DNA from: Pontivivens nitratireducens
GTDB lineage: Bacteria > Pseudomonadota > Alphaproteobacteria > Rhodobacterales > Rhodobacteraceae
Reading direction: 5' to 3'
DNA length: 64,000 nucleotides
Assembly: GCF_014235845.1 (NCBI RefSeq)
Contig: NZ_JACJUQ010000002.1
Coordinates: 248,001-312,000, forward strand
Positions 35,272 to 45,000 of the stretch are shown in pieces (the first letter of the stretch is position 1; every line of letters begins with the position of its first letter). The notes beneath the pieces were generated by a model, which had not been told where the DNA came from, made no database searches, and worked only from the letters and a program-made list of their open reading frames with translations. Made by a program: the position numbers and the translations under genes.

Positions 35272-35829
35272 ATGACGGGATATGATCCGGCGGGAATGCT
35301 GGAAACGAAATTCTGCGGTCTGGGCGATGCGCCAGCGCTGGACGGGGATACGACGATTGCGGGCTATGCCTCGCTGTACGGGATCGCCGATCAGGGCGGT
35401 GACATCGTGCAGAAGGGCGCCTATGGCCGCGCGCTGGAACGTCTGTTCGCCAAGGGGCGCACCGTCAAGATGCTGTGGCAGCACGACCCCGCCACCCCGA
35501 TCGGCGTGTGGGAGGCGGTCGAGGAGGACGGCACCGGGCTGCATGTTCGCGGTCGCATCCTGACCGAGGTTCGCGCCGGACGAGAGGCGCTGGCGCTGCT
35601 CAAGGCCGGGGCCATCGACGGGCTGTCCATCGGATATCGCACCATCCGCGCGGAGAAATCCGGCGTCGGGCGGTTGCTGCATGAGATCGAGCTTTGGGAA
35701 GTGTCCCTCGTGACCTTTCCGATGCTTCCCGAGGCGCGGGCGCAATCGAAATCCGACGATACGGAAACCGATGCGCTGGCGAACGACCTCGCGTCCTTTT
35801 TTGATGACGCGGCGGCACTGCTGGCCTGA
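35272..35829 (+). CDS. GTA protein g4, HK97-family prohead protease
   Basis: 185 residues. Processes the capsid protein during head assembly. The catalytic His is in KMLWQHDPATPIG and the Ser in DGLSIGYRTI, the order of U35 proteases. AAAGGAGAG lies just before; the ATG at 35272 gives better spacing than the GTG at 35266. The capsid gene follows after 40 bases. Confidence 0.92.
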   Translation: MTGYDPAGMLETKFCGLGDAPALDGDTTIAGYASLYGIADQGGDIVQKGAYGRALERLFAKGRTVKMLWQHDPATPIGVWEAVEEDGTGLHVRGRILTEVRAGREALALLKAGAIDGLSIGYRTIRAEKSGVGRLLHEIELWEVSLVTFPMLPEARAQSKSDDTETDALANDLASFFDDAAALLA

Positions 35830-35869
35830 TTGGCCGTCTTTTTACCCAAGTAATTTCAAGGATGGATTG

Positions 35870-37036
35870 ATGCACGACATCGACTGCAAATCGGCGGCGA
35901 AGACCACCGACGTGAAGGCGGCCATGACAGGCTTTCTGAGCGAATTCAAGAATTTCCAAACCGACATTCAGACCAGACTTATGGAACAAGAGAGCCGTTT
36001 GACCATGATGCAGACCAAATCCGCCCGCCCCGCCCTGTCCGCCGCCGCCGAGGTCGAGGTGCCTCATCAGAAGGCGTTCGCGGCCTATCTGCGCTCGGGC
36101 GATGATGACGGCCTGCGCGCGCTGGGGGTTGAGGAAAAGGGCATGTCCACCCAGGTCAGCGCCGAGGGTGGCTATCTGGTCGATCCGCAGACCTCGGCCA
36201 CGGTGCAGAGCGTTCTGCTGGGTGCGGCTTCGCTGCGCTCCATCGCGAATGTGGTGAATGTCGAGGCATCCGCCTTTGACGTGCTGGTCGATCACAACGA
36301 CACCGGCGCGGGCTGGTCGGACGAGACGGCGAATGCGAGCGAGACGGGCGCACCGCAGTTGGAGCGTATCTCGATCCCGCTGCACGAATTGTCCGCCATG
36401 CCCAAGGCATCGCAGCGTCTGCTGGACGACAGCGCGTTCGACGTCGAGGGTTGGCTGGCGGGCCGCATCGCGGACAAGTTCGCGCGCGCCGAGAGCGTGT
36501 CGTTCATCGCGGGCGACGGCGTGGGCAAGCCGCGGGGCATCATGAGCTATGCCAATGTGGCCAACGATGTCTGGGCGTGGGGATCGCTGGGCTATGTCGC
36601 CACCGGCACCGATGGGGATTTCTCGATCGCCGATCCGGCGGATGCCATCGTCGATCTGGTCTATTCGCTGGGCGCGCAGTATCGCGCGAATGCCAGCTTC
36701 GTGATGAACTCCAAGACTGCCGGTGCCGTGCGCAAGATGAAGGACGCGGACGGTCGCTTCCTGTGGTCCGACACGCTGGCGGCGGGTGAGCCTGCGCGCC
36801 TGATGGGGTATCCGGTGCTGATCTGCGAGGACATGCCCGACATCGCGCTGGACGCGACGGCGATTGCCTTTGGTGACTTCGCCAATGGCTACACCATCGC
36901 GGAACGTCCCGATATGCGCATCCTGCGCGACCCGTTCTCGGCCAAGCCGAACGTGCAGTTCTTCGCGACCAAGCGCGTGGGTGGCGATGTCAGCGACTTC
37001 GCCGCGATCAAGCTGCTGAAGTTCGCAGCCAACTGA
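35870..37036 (+). CDS. GTA protein g5, major capsid protein
   Basis: 388 residues of the HK97 fold. The first 100 or so residues are a helical delta-domain (AAMTGFLSEFKNFQTDIQTR) removed by the g4 protease. The mature part has QVSAEGGYLVDPQTSATVQ, SFIAGDGVGKPRGIM and DFANGYTIAERPDMRILRDP, typical capsid motifs. AAGGATGG precedes the ATG. A strong terminator follows the stop. Confidence 0.95.
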   Translation: MHDIDCKSAAKTTDVKAAMTGFLSEFKNFQTDIQTRLMEQESRLTMMQTKSARPALSAAAEVEVPHQKAFAAYLRSGDDDGLRALGVEEKGMSTQVSAEGGYLVDPQTSATVQSVLLGAASLRSIANVVNVEASAFDVLVDHNDTGAGWSDETANASETGAPQLERISIPLHELSAMPKASQRLLDDSAFDVEGWLAGRIADKFARAESVSFIAGDGVGKPRGIMSYANVANDVWAWGSLGYVATGTDGDFSIADPADAIVDLVYSLGAQYRANASFVMNSKTAGAVRKMKDADGRFLWSDTLAAGEPARLMGYPVLICEDMPDIALDATAIAFGDFANGYTIAERPDMRILRDPFSAKPNVQFFATKRVGGDVSDFAAIKLLKFAAN

Positions 37037-37065
37037 AACGCGACTGACTGACTGAGTGAATTGGA

Positions 37066-37093
37066 GGGGCCTGCGTTCGCGCGGGCCCTTTTT
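37066..37093 (+). terminator. Terminator inside the GTA cluster, after the capsid gene
   Basis: A perfect 10-bp stem (GGGGCCTGCG / CGCGGGCCCT with G-T pairs) is capped by a TTCG tetraloop and followed by TTTTT. It begins 30 bases after the capsid stop and ends 28 bases before the g6 start. Confidence 0.82.
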
Positions 37094-37120
37094 GTATCCG
37101 ACGGGGCGGGAGAACAGCCG

Positions 37121-37672
37121 ATGATGATGACGGAACGCAACGGACCGGCGCGGGTGCCGGTGGAGATCCGCGATTTCGCGGACCACCTGCATCTGGGCAC
37201 CGGGTTCGAGGATGACGGCGCGCAGGATGCGATGCTGGAGATGTATTTGCGCGCGGCAACCAGCGCCGTGGAGGCGCGCATCGGCAAGTCGCTAATCACG
37301 CGCGGTCTGCGCCTGATCCTGACCAACTGGCGTGAGGCTGGCCAGGGCGTGCCGGTCGCGCCGGTCGTGGCGTTGGAGGAGGTTCGCGTCGTCGATGCGG
37401 CGGGCCATGCGCGCACGGTTCCCAACGTCACGCTGCGCGTCGATGCGCATCGGCCCGTGCTGCTGGGGTCGGTTTCGGTGCCGGAGAGCGGTCAGGTCGA
37501 GGTGGACTTCACCGCCGGTTACGGCCCCGATCCGGCGGATGTGCCGCCCGATCTGCGCCATGCGGTGAAGCTGCTGGCGGCGAGCTATTACGAGAACCGC
37601 TCCGGCGGGCAGGACCATTGGCCGTTCGGCGTGCTGGCATTGCTGGATGCCCATCGCCCGGTGCGGCTGTGA
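37121..37672 (+). CDS. GTA protein g6, head-tail connector (adaptor)
   Basis: 183 residues. The adaptor ring under the portal, of the gp6-like family. Motifs: RDFADHLHLGTGFEDDGAQD, LEMYLRAATSAVEARIGKSL and VEVDFTAGYGPDPADVPPDL with a following helix LRHAVKLLAASYYENR. The ATG triplet cluster at 37121 follows GGCGGGAG. The stop overlaps the GTG of g7 (GTGA). Confidence 0.88.
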   Translation: MMMTERNGPARVPVEIRDFADHLHLGTGFEDDGAQDAMLEMYLRAATSAVEARIGKSLITRGLRLILTNWREAGQGVPVAPVVALEEVRVVDAAGHARTVPNVTLRVDAHRPVLLGSVSVPESGQVEVDFTAGYGPDPADVPPDLRHAVKLLAASYYENRSGGQDHWPFGVLALLDAHRPVRL

Positions 37673-38010
37673 GCGGGTCGGCCCCGGTGCTGGACCGGGA
37701 AATGGTGCTGGAGGCCCGCGCGATGACGCCCGACGGCGGCGGCGGGTTGATGGAGGGGTGGCAGGCGCTTGGCACGCTGTGGGCCGCGATTGAGCGTCCC
37801 TCGGCCCGGCTGGTACGTGAGGGGGCGCTGGAAGTGTCCACCATCAAGGTGCGGATCATTCTGCGCGCCGCGCCCGAAGGACGGTCCCGCAGGCCAATTG
37901 CAGGCCAGCGGTTGCGCATGGGGGACCGGGTGTTCCGCATTCTGGGCGTCGCGGAATATGACCGCGCGGCGCATTACCTGCAACTTTGGGCAGAGGAAGG
38001 TGGCGCATGA
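37669..38010 (+). CDS. GTA protein g7, head closure (stopper) protein
   Basis: 113 residues from a GTG at 37669 overlapping the g6 stop. Of the SPP1 gp16-like head-closure family: WQALGTLWAAIERPSARLV, the beta-rich VSTIKVRIILRAAP and GDRVFRILGVAEYDRAAHYL. It seals the filled head before the tail joins. Its end overlaps the g8 ATG by four bases. Confidence 0.85.
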   Translation: MSGSAPVLDREMVLEARAMTPDGGGGLMEGWQALGTLWAAIERPSARLVREGALEVSTIKVRIILRAAPEGRSRRPIAGQRLRMGDRVFRILGVAEYDRAAHYLQLWAEEGGA

Positions 38011-38399
38011 GCTACGCATTTTCATGGCCGCTGCAACAGGGCCTGTACTGGGCGTTGAGTGCCGCGCCCGAGATCACCGATCTGGCCGAAGTGCTGGACG
38101 CGACCGCGGTTCCGACCTCGAACGAGTATGTCTCGATCGGGGAGGAACAGGTTCGGGAACGCGGGCCGGATCTGACCCAACATGACATCGTGATCGAGGT
38201 GCATTCGGCGGCGCAGGGCTTTTCCCGCGCGAAGCTGGTGGCGGCGGAGGTGGGGCGCATTCTGCTGCACACGCCGCCGGCGGTGACCGGTGCCACGGTG
38301 ACGGATCTGCGGTTCCTCAAGGCGCGGGCGCGCCGGTCGCGCGGCACCGAACGGCGGCTGATTACCCTGACGTTCCGGGTTCTTCTGGACGCGAACTGA
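38007..38399 (+). CDS. GTA protein g8, tail terminator (DUF3168)
   Basis: 130 residues of the DUF3168 family. FSWPLQQGLYWALSAAPEI, DIVIEVHSAAQGFSRAKLV and the ending RRLITLTFRVLLDAN fit the tail-terminator fold that caps the tail tube at the neck. The start overlaps the g7 stop (ATGA). Confidence 0.88.
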   Translation: MSYAFSWPLQQGLYWALSAAPEITDLAEVLDATAVPTSNEYVSIGEEQVRERGPDLTQHDIVIEVHSAAQGFSRAKLVAAEVGRILLHTPPAVTGATVTDLRFLKARARRSRGTERRLITLTFRVLLDAN

Positions 38400-38435
38400 T
38401 CCTTTCAAGAAACTGTTTTATAAGGAATTTTCAAT

Positions 38436-38849
38436 ATGGCCACTCAGATGGGCAGAGATCTGCTGATCAAGATCGACATGACGGGATCGGGCGGATTCGA
38501 GACGGTGGCGGGGCTGCGGGCCAGCCGCATCTCGTTCAACGCGGAAACCGTCGATACCACCACGCTGGACAGCACGGGCGGCTGGCGCGAATTGCTGGGC
38601 GGCGCTGGCGTCCGCTCCGCCGCGCTGTCGGGCTCCGGCGTGTTTCGCGATGCGGACACGGATGCGCGGGCGCGGCAGATGTTCTTTGACGGGGAGGTCC
38701 CGGACTTTCAGGTCGTCATCCCCGATTTCGGCATCATCGAAGGGCCGTTCCAGCTGACCGCGATCGAGTATTCGGGGGAGTATGACGGTGAGGCGGTCTA
38801 TGAGATGTCGATGGCCAGCGCCGGGGCGCTGAGCTTCGTCGCGCTATGA
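38436..38849 (+). CDS. GTA protein g9, major tail tube protein
   Basis: 137 residues. Subunit of the hollow tail tube. GRDLLIKIDMTGSGGFETVAG, SRISFNAETVDTTTLDSTG and WRELLGGAGVRSAALSGSGV are typical of the TP901-1-like tail tube family. It has its own AAGGAAT ribosome site after a 36-base A+T-rich gap, in keeping with high expression. The stop overlaps g10 (ATGA). Confidence 0.92.
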   Translation: MATQMGRDLLIKIDMTGSGGFETVAGLRASRISFNAETVDTTTLDSTGGWRELLGGAGVRSAALSGSGVFRDADTDARARQMFFDGEVPDFQVVIPDFGIIEGPFQLTAIEYSGEYDGEAVYEMSMASAGALSFVAL

Positions 38850-39187
38850 GCGCAGGCGGAAAGAAACGCGGTTCGGGCAAGGCGCGCCCGAACCCGCATC
38901 GGGGGGAGGTGGCGCTGACCCTCGATGGCAAGGTGCATGTGCTGCGGCTGAGCCTGGGTGCCCTGGCACGGCTGGAGGCACGCCTGGGCGCGGACAGCCT
39001 GACAGATCTGGTCGCCCGGTTCGAGAGCGGCACGTTTCGCGCCGCCGATCTGGTCGCCTTGCTGGAGGCGGGCGGCGCACCGGCGGGCAAGCTGGCCACC
39101 GCCACGGTCGAAGGTGGGCCGTTGGAGGCCGCAAGGGTTGCCGCGCGTCTGCTGCGACTGACCTTTGCCGGTGTGCACCCCGAATGA
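38846..39187 (+). CDS. GTA protein g10, tail assembly chaperone-type protein
   Basis: 113 residues. A basic N-terminus (GGKKRGSGKARPNPHRG), then VALTLDGKVHVLRLSLGALARLEARLG, as in the GTA g10 family that stands where phages encode the gpG tail chaperone. It overlaps g9 and g10.1 by four bases each. Confidence 0.82.
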   Translation: MSAGGKKRGSGKARPNPHRGEVALTLDGKVHVLRLSLGALARLEARLGADSLTDLVARFESGTFRAADLVALLEAGGAPAGKLATATVEGGPLEAARVAARLLRLTFAGVHPE

Positions 39188-39375
39188 TCGACTGGACCGC
39201 GTTGCTGCGGCTGGGCCTTCACGGGCTGCGGCTGACCCCCGACCAGTTCTGGGCGCTGACCCCTGCCGAGCTGGCGCTGATGGCGGGGCTGGATCCGCAG
39301 GCCGCACCTGCGATGGCACGCGACCGGCTGGCGGAGCTGAGCGCATTATACCCTGATGAAAGGCGATCCGAATGA
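39184..39375 (+). CDS. GTA protein g10.1, small tail assembly chaperone-type protein
   Basis: 63 residues: WTALLRLGLHGLRLTPDQFW followed by ALTPAELALMAGL. It matches the small protein found between g10 and the tape measure in R. capsulatus (rcc01693 family). By analogy with phage gpG/gpT it may be the second chaperone, here as a separate overlapping gene rather than a frameshift product. Confidence 0.78.
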   Translation: MIDWTALLRLGLHGLRLTPDQFWALTPAELALMAGLDPQAAPAMARDRLAELSALYPDERRSE

Positions 39376-40025
39376 GTGAAATCAACGAAGTGCAGGAGCT
39401 GTTCGCGGAGGTGGACGCCTCCATCGCCTCGACCGAGGCGGTGGTGGAGACGTTCCGCCGTGAACTCGATTCCACCGGGCGGTCGCTGGAAAGCGCCTCG
39501 GCCGGGGTGGCGGGGCTGGACCGGGCGATGGGCAAGGGCCTTCGCGGGGCGTTCGACGCGCTGATCTTCGACGGGGCCCGAGCCTCGGACGCGCTGCGGC
39601 AGTTGGGGGCGAGTATCTCGTCCTCGCTCCTGGATCAGGCGCTGAAGCCGGTACAGAACGCGGTCGGATCATCGCTGAGCGGGCTGGTGCAAAGGGGCCT
39701 CGGCGCGATGATGCCGTTCGCGGAGGGCGGGGTCATGTCGGGCGGGCGGCCCACGGCCTTTGCCAAGGGGGGCGTTGTCAGCGGGGCCACGACCTTTCCC
39801 ATGCGCGGCGGCATGGGCCTGATGGGGGAGGCCGGACCCGAGGCGATCATGCCCCTGACCCGTGGCGCCGACGGTGCGTTGGGGGTCAAGGCAGCGGGGG
39901 GCGGCGGTTCGGTCAACGTGACGATGAATATCTCCACCCCCGATGTCGAAGGATTCCGCCGCTCACGCACGCAGGTCGCGGCGGAGATGTCGCGCGCCCT
40001 GTCACGCGGCAAACGCAATATGTGA
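39372..40025 (+). CDS. GTA protein g11, tail tape measure protein
   Basis: 217 residues, short for a tape measure. It sets tail length, so a short tail is expected. The N-terminus is coiled coil (VQELFAEVDASIASTEAVVE), the middle has Gly-rich repeats (MPFAEGGVMSGGRPTAFAKG, GMGLMGEAGPEAIMPLTRG) common in tape measures, and the end (RSRTQVAAEMSRALSRGKR) is basic. It overlaps g10.1 by four bases. Confidence 0.88.
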   Translation: MSEINEVQELFAEVDASIASTEAVVETFRRELDSTGRSLESASAGVAGLDRAMGKGLRGAFDALIFDGARASDALRQLGASISSSLLDQALKPVQNAVGSSLSGLVQRGLGAMMPFAEGGVMSGGRPTAFAKGGVVSGATTFPMRGGMGLMGEAGPEAIMPLTRGADGALGVKAAGGGGSVNVTMNISTPDVEGFRRSRTQVAAEMSRALSRGKRNM

Positions 40026-40100
40026 CGCCGCCCGCGCGTCGAAAGCGTGCCGCAGGGCGCGTGCCCCCCCCAAGAATTGAATATTGAATGGAGTGAGCCC

Positions 40101-40727
40101 ATGAGCTTTCACGAGGTACGGTTTCCGGTCAGCGTCAGTTTCGGATCGACCGGCGGCCCCGAGCGGCGCACGGAGATCGTGACGCTGGCCAGCGGGCACG
40201 AGGAGCGCAACAGCCCCTGGGCCCACTCGCGCCGTCGCTATGATGCGGGGCTGGGGATGCGGTCGCGCGATGATCTGGAGGTTGTGATCGGCTTTTTCGA
40301 GGCGCGGGCCGGGCGGCTGCACGGGTTTCGCTGGCGCGACTGGTCGGATTGGCGCACCGCCCCCTCGGACCGGGCCATCGAGCCGTTCGATGAGGAGATC
40401 GGCGTTGGTGACGGTGTCAGCGCGGCCTTTCAGCTCAGCAAGACCTATCTGTCGGGGCCGACATCCTATGTGCGGCCCATCGAGAAGCCAGTGGAGGGAA
40501 CGCTGCGTCTGGGCGTGGGGGGCGTGCAGGTCTTTGACGGGTACGCGCTGGATACCGCGACGGGCATCGTCAGCTTCGACACGCCACCGCAGGACGGGGC
40601 CGTCATCACCGCCGGGTTCGAGTTCGACGTTCCGGTCCGCTTCGACACGGATGTGATCGAGGTGTCCATGGGCGGTTTCGAGGCGGGGGAAATCCCCTCC
40701 GTTCCTATCGTGGAGGTGCGGGTCTGA
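40101..40727 (+). CDS. GTA protein g12, distal tail protein (DUF2460)
   Basis: 208 residues of the DUF2460 family, the first baseplate ring. FHEVRFPVSVSFGSTGGPER, EERNSPWAHSRRRYDAG and LHGFRWRDWSDWRTAPSD are hallmark stretches. GGAGTGAG precedes the ATG at 40101. The stop and the next ATG share one base (TGATG). Confidence 0.92.
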   Translation: MSFHEVRFPVSVSFGSTGGPERRTEIVTLASGHEERNSPWAHSRRRYDAGLGMRSRDDLEVVIGFFEARAGRLHGFRWRDWSDWRTAPSDRAIEPFDEEIGVGDGVSAAFQLSKTYLSGPTSYVRPIEKPVEGTLRLGVGGVQVFDGYALDTATGIVSFDTPPQDGAVITAGFEFDVPVRFDTDVIEVSMGGFEAGEIPSVPIVEVRV

Positions 40728-41620
40728 TGCGCGATATTCCTCAGGAAATGCAGGCACGGCTGGACAGCGGTGCCACGACGATGTGCCGGTGCTGGCTGGT
40801 CACGCGCAAGGATGGCATGGCGCTGGGCTTTACCGATCATGACCGGGCCTTGTTGGTGGATGGCGTCCGCTACGAGGCAGACAGCGGCCTGAGCGCGGGT
40901 GCGCTGGATCAGGCAACGGGTCTGAGCGCGGATAATGGCGAGGTGCTGGGCGCGTTGAGCGCGGATGCCATCCGCGAGGTGGATATCGCGGCGGGGTTGT
41001 ATGACGGCGCCGAGGTGCGGCAGTGGTTGGTGGATTGGCAGAGGCCGGATCTGCGGATCGCGCTGTTCACCGGCCGGATTGGAGAGATCAGGCGCGGGCA
41101 GGGCGCGTTCGAGGCGGAGCTACGCTCGCTGGTCGATGACCTGAACCGCCCAGTCGGTCGCGCGCTGAACCACGATTGCGACGCGACGTTGGGCGATGCG
41201 CGCTGCGGTGTCGATGTGACGGACCCTGCCTGGTACACCGATGGCACCGTCGATGCGATCGAGGGCGACGGTGCGTTGATCGTCGATGGGTTGGCCGGCT
41301 ACGCGCCCGACTGGTTTGCGGGGGGTGTGGTGACCTGGATCAGCGGCGCGAATGCCGGGGCCAGGTCCGCGATCCGGCACGACACCACGCGCAACGGCGT
41401 GCGCCTGCTGGGTTTGCGGACCGGAACGGCCTTTGCGGTGGCGGCGGGCGATACGTTCAGTGTGCTGGCCGGTTGCGACCGGCGGGCGGAGACGTGTCGC
41501 GCCAAGTTTGACAACTTCCTCAACTATCGCGGCTTCCCCCACATTCCGGGGGAGGACTGGATGACATCCTATCCAAATCAGGGGGAGGTGCATGATGGCG
41601 GATCGTTGCGCAAGGGCTGA
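40727..41620 (+). CDS. GTA protein g13, tail hub protein (DUF2163)
   Basis: 297 residues of the DUF2163/phage BR0599 family. TMCRCWLVTRKDGMALGFTD opens the domain; LNHDCDATLGDARCGVD and LAGCDRRAETCRAKFDN carry six cysteines that in RcGTA bind an iron-sulfur cluster. NYRGFPHIPGEDWMTSYP ends the family region. It overlaps g14 by 29 bases. Confidence 0.92.
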   Translation: MRDIPQEMQARLDSGATTMCRCWLVTRKDGMALGFTDHDRALLVDGVRYEADSGLSAGALDQATGLSADNGEVLGALSADAIREVDIAAGLYDGAEVRQWLVDWQRPDLRIALFTGRIGEIRRGQGAFEAELRSLVDDLNRPVGRALNHDCDATLGDARCGVDVTDPAWYTDGTVDAIEGDGALIVDGLAGYAPDWFAGGVVTWISGANAGARSAIRHDTTRNGVRLLGLRTGTAFAVAAGDTFSVLAGCDRRAETCRAKFDNFLNYRGFPHIPGEDWMTSYPNQGEVHDGGSLRKG

Positions 41621-42050
41621 GCAGGTTGTGGCCGAGGCGCGGACCTGGCTGGGCACGCCCTATCAGCATCAGGCCAGCGTGCGGGGGGCCGGGGCGGATT
41701 GCCTCGGCCTGATCCGTGGCATCTGGCGTGAGATCATCGGGGGCGAGCCGGAGGAAATGCCCGGCTACACCCCCGACTGGTCCGAGGTCGATCGGGTCGA
41801 ACGTCTGCACGAAGGTGCGGCACGGCATCTGATCCGGGTGGAGCCGCCCTATCAATCTGGCGACGTGCTGCTGTTTCGCATGAAGGGGCAGGCGGTGGCC
41901 AAACACTTGGCGATCCTGAGCGATGCCGCACCCGGCGCGCAGCGGATCATCCATGCCTATTCGGGGCATGGGGTCGTCGAAAGCCCGCTGGGCCCCGCAT
42001 GGGCACGGCGGATCGTGGCGGGGTTCCGCTTTCCGGCAGGGAGAATTTGA
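41592..42050 (+). CDS. GTA protein g14, NlpC/P60-type peptidoglycan peptidase
   Basis: 152 residues. The catalytic Cys is in GAGADCLGLIRGIW and the His in QAVAKHLAILSD, the NlpC/P60 order. It sits at the tail tip to open the recipient's cell wall. GGGAGGTG precedes the ATG pair at 41592/41595. g15 starts on the base after the stop. Confidence 0.93.
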   Translation: MMADRCARAEQVVAEARTWLGTPYQHQASVRGAGADCLGLIRGIWREIIGGEPEEMPGYTPDWSEVDRVERLHEGAARHLIRVEPPYQSGDVLLFRMKGQAVAKHLAILSDAAPGAQRIIHAYSGHGVVESPLGPAWARRIVAGFRFPAGRI

Positions 42051-45000
42051 ATGGCGACGCTATTATTGGCTGCCGCAGGCTCCGCCATTGGTGGGGCTGT
42101 GGGCGGCACGGTCATGGGATTGACCGGCGCGGCGATCGGGCAGGCGGTGGGGGCGACCATCGGCTCGATGATCGATCAGCGCATCATGGGGGCCGGTGCC
42201 TCCACCGTCGAAACGGGGCGGCTGGACACCTGGCGCGTACAGGGTGCGCAGGAGGGCACGGCGCTGCCCTATATCGCGGGCCGGATGCGGCTGCCCGGTC
42301 AGATGATCTGGTCCAGCCGGTTTCTGGAAACGGTCAGCAAATCCTCCGGCGGGGGTGGCAAGGGGTCCAAGCCCAAGGTCACCCAAAACTCGTACAGTTA
42401 TTCGGTCAGCTTCGCGCTGGCCCTGTGCGAGGGGCGCGCAACGCGCATCGGGCGCATCTGGGCGGATGGCAAGCTGGTGGACCAGTCCGAGGTCGAAGTG
42501 CGCTTCCATGACGGATCGGACACGCAGATGCCCGATCCGGTCATCGCCGCCGTTGAGGGGGTGGACGCAGCGCCTGCCTATCGCGGCACGGCCTATGTCG
42601 TCTTCGAGGGGTTGGAGCTGGCGAAATACGGCAACCGGATTCCGCAGATCAACGTCGAGGTTTATCGTCAGCCGGAAAGCGACGCGCCGACCCTGCGCGA
42701 CAGGGTGCAGGCGGTCGCGCTGATCCCCGGCACAGGCGAATATGCCCTCGCGACGGAGCCGGTAAGCCTGGTTCACGGGCCCGGCATCTATGAGACGATC
42801 AACGTCAACAACGACACAGGCGCTGCCGACATCACGCTGTCGCTGGATCATTTGCAGGGGCAACTGCCGAATGTCGCCTCGACATTGCTGGTGGCCAGCT
42901 GGTTCGGCAGCGATCTGCGCGCCGGGCAGTGCGAGATCACGCCGGGGGTGGAACAGGTGCTGTCCGAAGGCGACAGGATGGCGTGGCAGGTCAGCGGGCT
43001 GAACCGCGCCGAGGGACACCAGATCAGCAAGACCGGGGATCGTGTCAATTACGGTGGCACGCCTGCCGATGCCGCAATCATCGAGGCAATCGGCACGCTG
43101 CGCGACCGGGGGGTGGAGGTGACCTTTTACCCCTTCATCCTGATGGATATTCCGCAGGGCAACGGCTTGCCCGATCCGGCGGGGGCCGCGGAACAGGGGG
43201 CGTTTCCCTGGCGTGGCCGTATCGCGGTCGAGGCGAACGGAACCGCGGCGGCCGAGGGTGAGATCGCGGCGTTCTTCGGTCCTGCCACGGCGCAAGACTT
43301 CACAATCGTGGGCGATACGGTGCGCTATGCGGGCAGCGATTTCGGCTTCGCCCGGATGATCCTGCACTACGCGCATCTGTGCAAGGCAGCGGGCGGGGTG
43401 GCGGCGTTCTGTGTCGGGTCCGAGATGCGGGATCTGCTGCGCACCCGTGATGACACGGGCGCCTATCCTGCCGTGGCGCGGATGATTACGTTGCTGGCGG
43501 AGGTGCGCGCCGTGCTCGGCCCCGATGTGAAGCTGAGCTATGCTGCCGATTGGTCCGAGTATTACGGACATCATGACGGTGACGATGTGATCTATCACCT
43601 GGACCCGTTGTGGGCAGATGCGAATGTCGATTTCATCGGGATCGACAATTACATGCCTCTCAGCGACTGGAGGGCGGGCGATACCCATCTGGATGCACAG
43701 GACGGGTGGGAGGCGATCCACGATCCTGCATACCTCAAGTCCAATATCGAGGGGGGCGAGGGCTATGACTGGTATTACGCCACGCAGGCCGATCGTGTGG
43801 CACAGTTGCGCACGCCGATCGTGGACGCAGCCTATGGCGACGATCACGTGTTTCGCTACAAGGACATCCGCAACTGGTGGGCTCGGCCGCATTTCGACCG
43901 GCCCGGCGGGGTCCGCTCGAACCTGGAGACGGCGTGGGTTCCACGCTCCAAGCCGATCTGGTTCACCGAATTCGGCTGCCCCGCCATCGACAAGGGGACC
44001 AACCAGCCCAATGTGTTTCGCGATCTGAAGTCGAGCGAGAATGCCGTGCCCTATTTCTCAACCGGGGCGCGGGACGATTTCATCCAGCACCAGTACATCA
44101 ACGCCGTGCTGGATTACTGGAACGCGCCCGAGAACAATCCGATCTCCGAGATATACGAGGAGCCGATGCTGCGCATGGACCGTGCGCATGTCTGGGCGTG
44201 GGATGCACGGCCCTGGCCGGACTTTCCCAATCGTGTCGGATTATGGTCCGATGGGGTGAACTTCGCCACGGGTCACTGGATTTCCGGCAGGCAGGAGATG
44301 GCCGTGCTGGCGGATGTGGTGCGTGAAGTGTGCGCACGCTCGGGCGTGAGGGCGGTGGAGACGGGGCGTCTGTATGGCGGTGTTGCGGGGATGGAGATGC
44401 GCGACGGACAGTCCGCGCGGGCCGGTCTGCAACCGTTGATGCTGGCCTATGGCTTCGACTGTCGGGAACGCGATGGTGTGCTGCACTTCTTTAGCCGTGA
44501 CGGGTTGGTGGATGCGGATCTGGGCGATCTGGATCCGGTTGAGGACAGCGGGCCGCAGAAAGTTCGCGGACCGCTGGATGAACAGCCGGACCGGGTGCGG
44601 TTGCGCTACATCCAGTCGGATCACGATTATCAGAGCGGTTCCGTCGAAGCTGCGCTGCGTGCCGGGGCGCCTCTGCGTGCGGAAACTGCGGAGTTGCCCA
44701 TCGCGCTGGGCGCGGGGCAGGCCAAGTCCATCGCGGAGCGTTGGCTGGCGGAGGCCGTTGTCTCTCGCGATGGGATGCAGGTTTCGGTGCCTCCGTCATT
44801 GCTGGCGCTGGAGCCGGGCGATGTGATCGAGCTGGACGGTCTGAACTGGCGGATCGACCGGATCGAGGAACGCGGGGCGCGCAAGCTTGACGCGATCCGG
44901 GTGGAACCTGGCGTCTATGCCTCCGCCTATCACCCGGATCGGTTGTTCGATGCACCGGGTCTGGTCGGTGCCGGGCCGGTGTTGAGCGAAGTGCTGGACC

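Noticed and set aside
35820-35850. Terminator between the prohead protease and capsid genes
   Set aside because: A run of five Ts is present, but no stem longer than four base pairs precedes it.
37041-37054. GACT tandem repeats after the capsid stop
   Set aside because: Only about three copies of four bases; too short to carry meaning.
35600-37192. 530-codon minus-strand open frame opposite the capsid gene
   Set aside because: Antisense shadow of g4-g5; no recognisable protein features.
42063-43892. 609-codon minus-strand open frame inside g15
   Set aside because: Antisense shadow of the megatron gene; no domain, biased composition.
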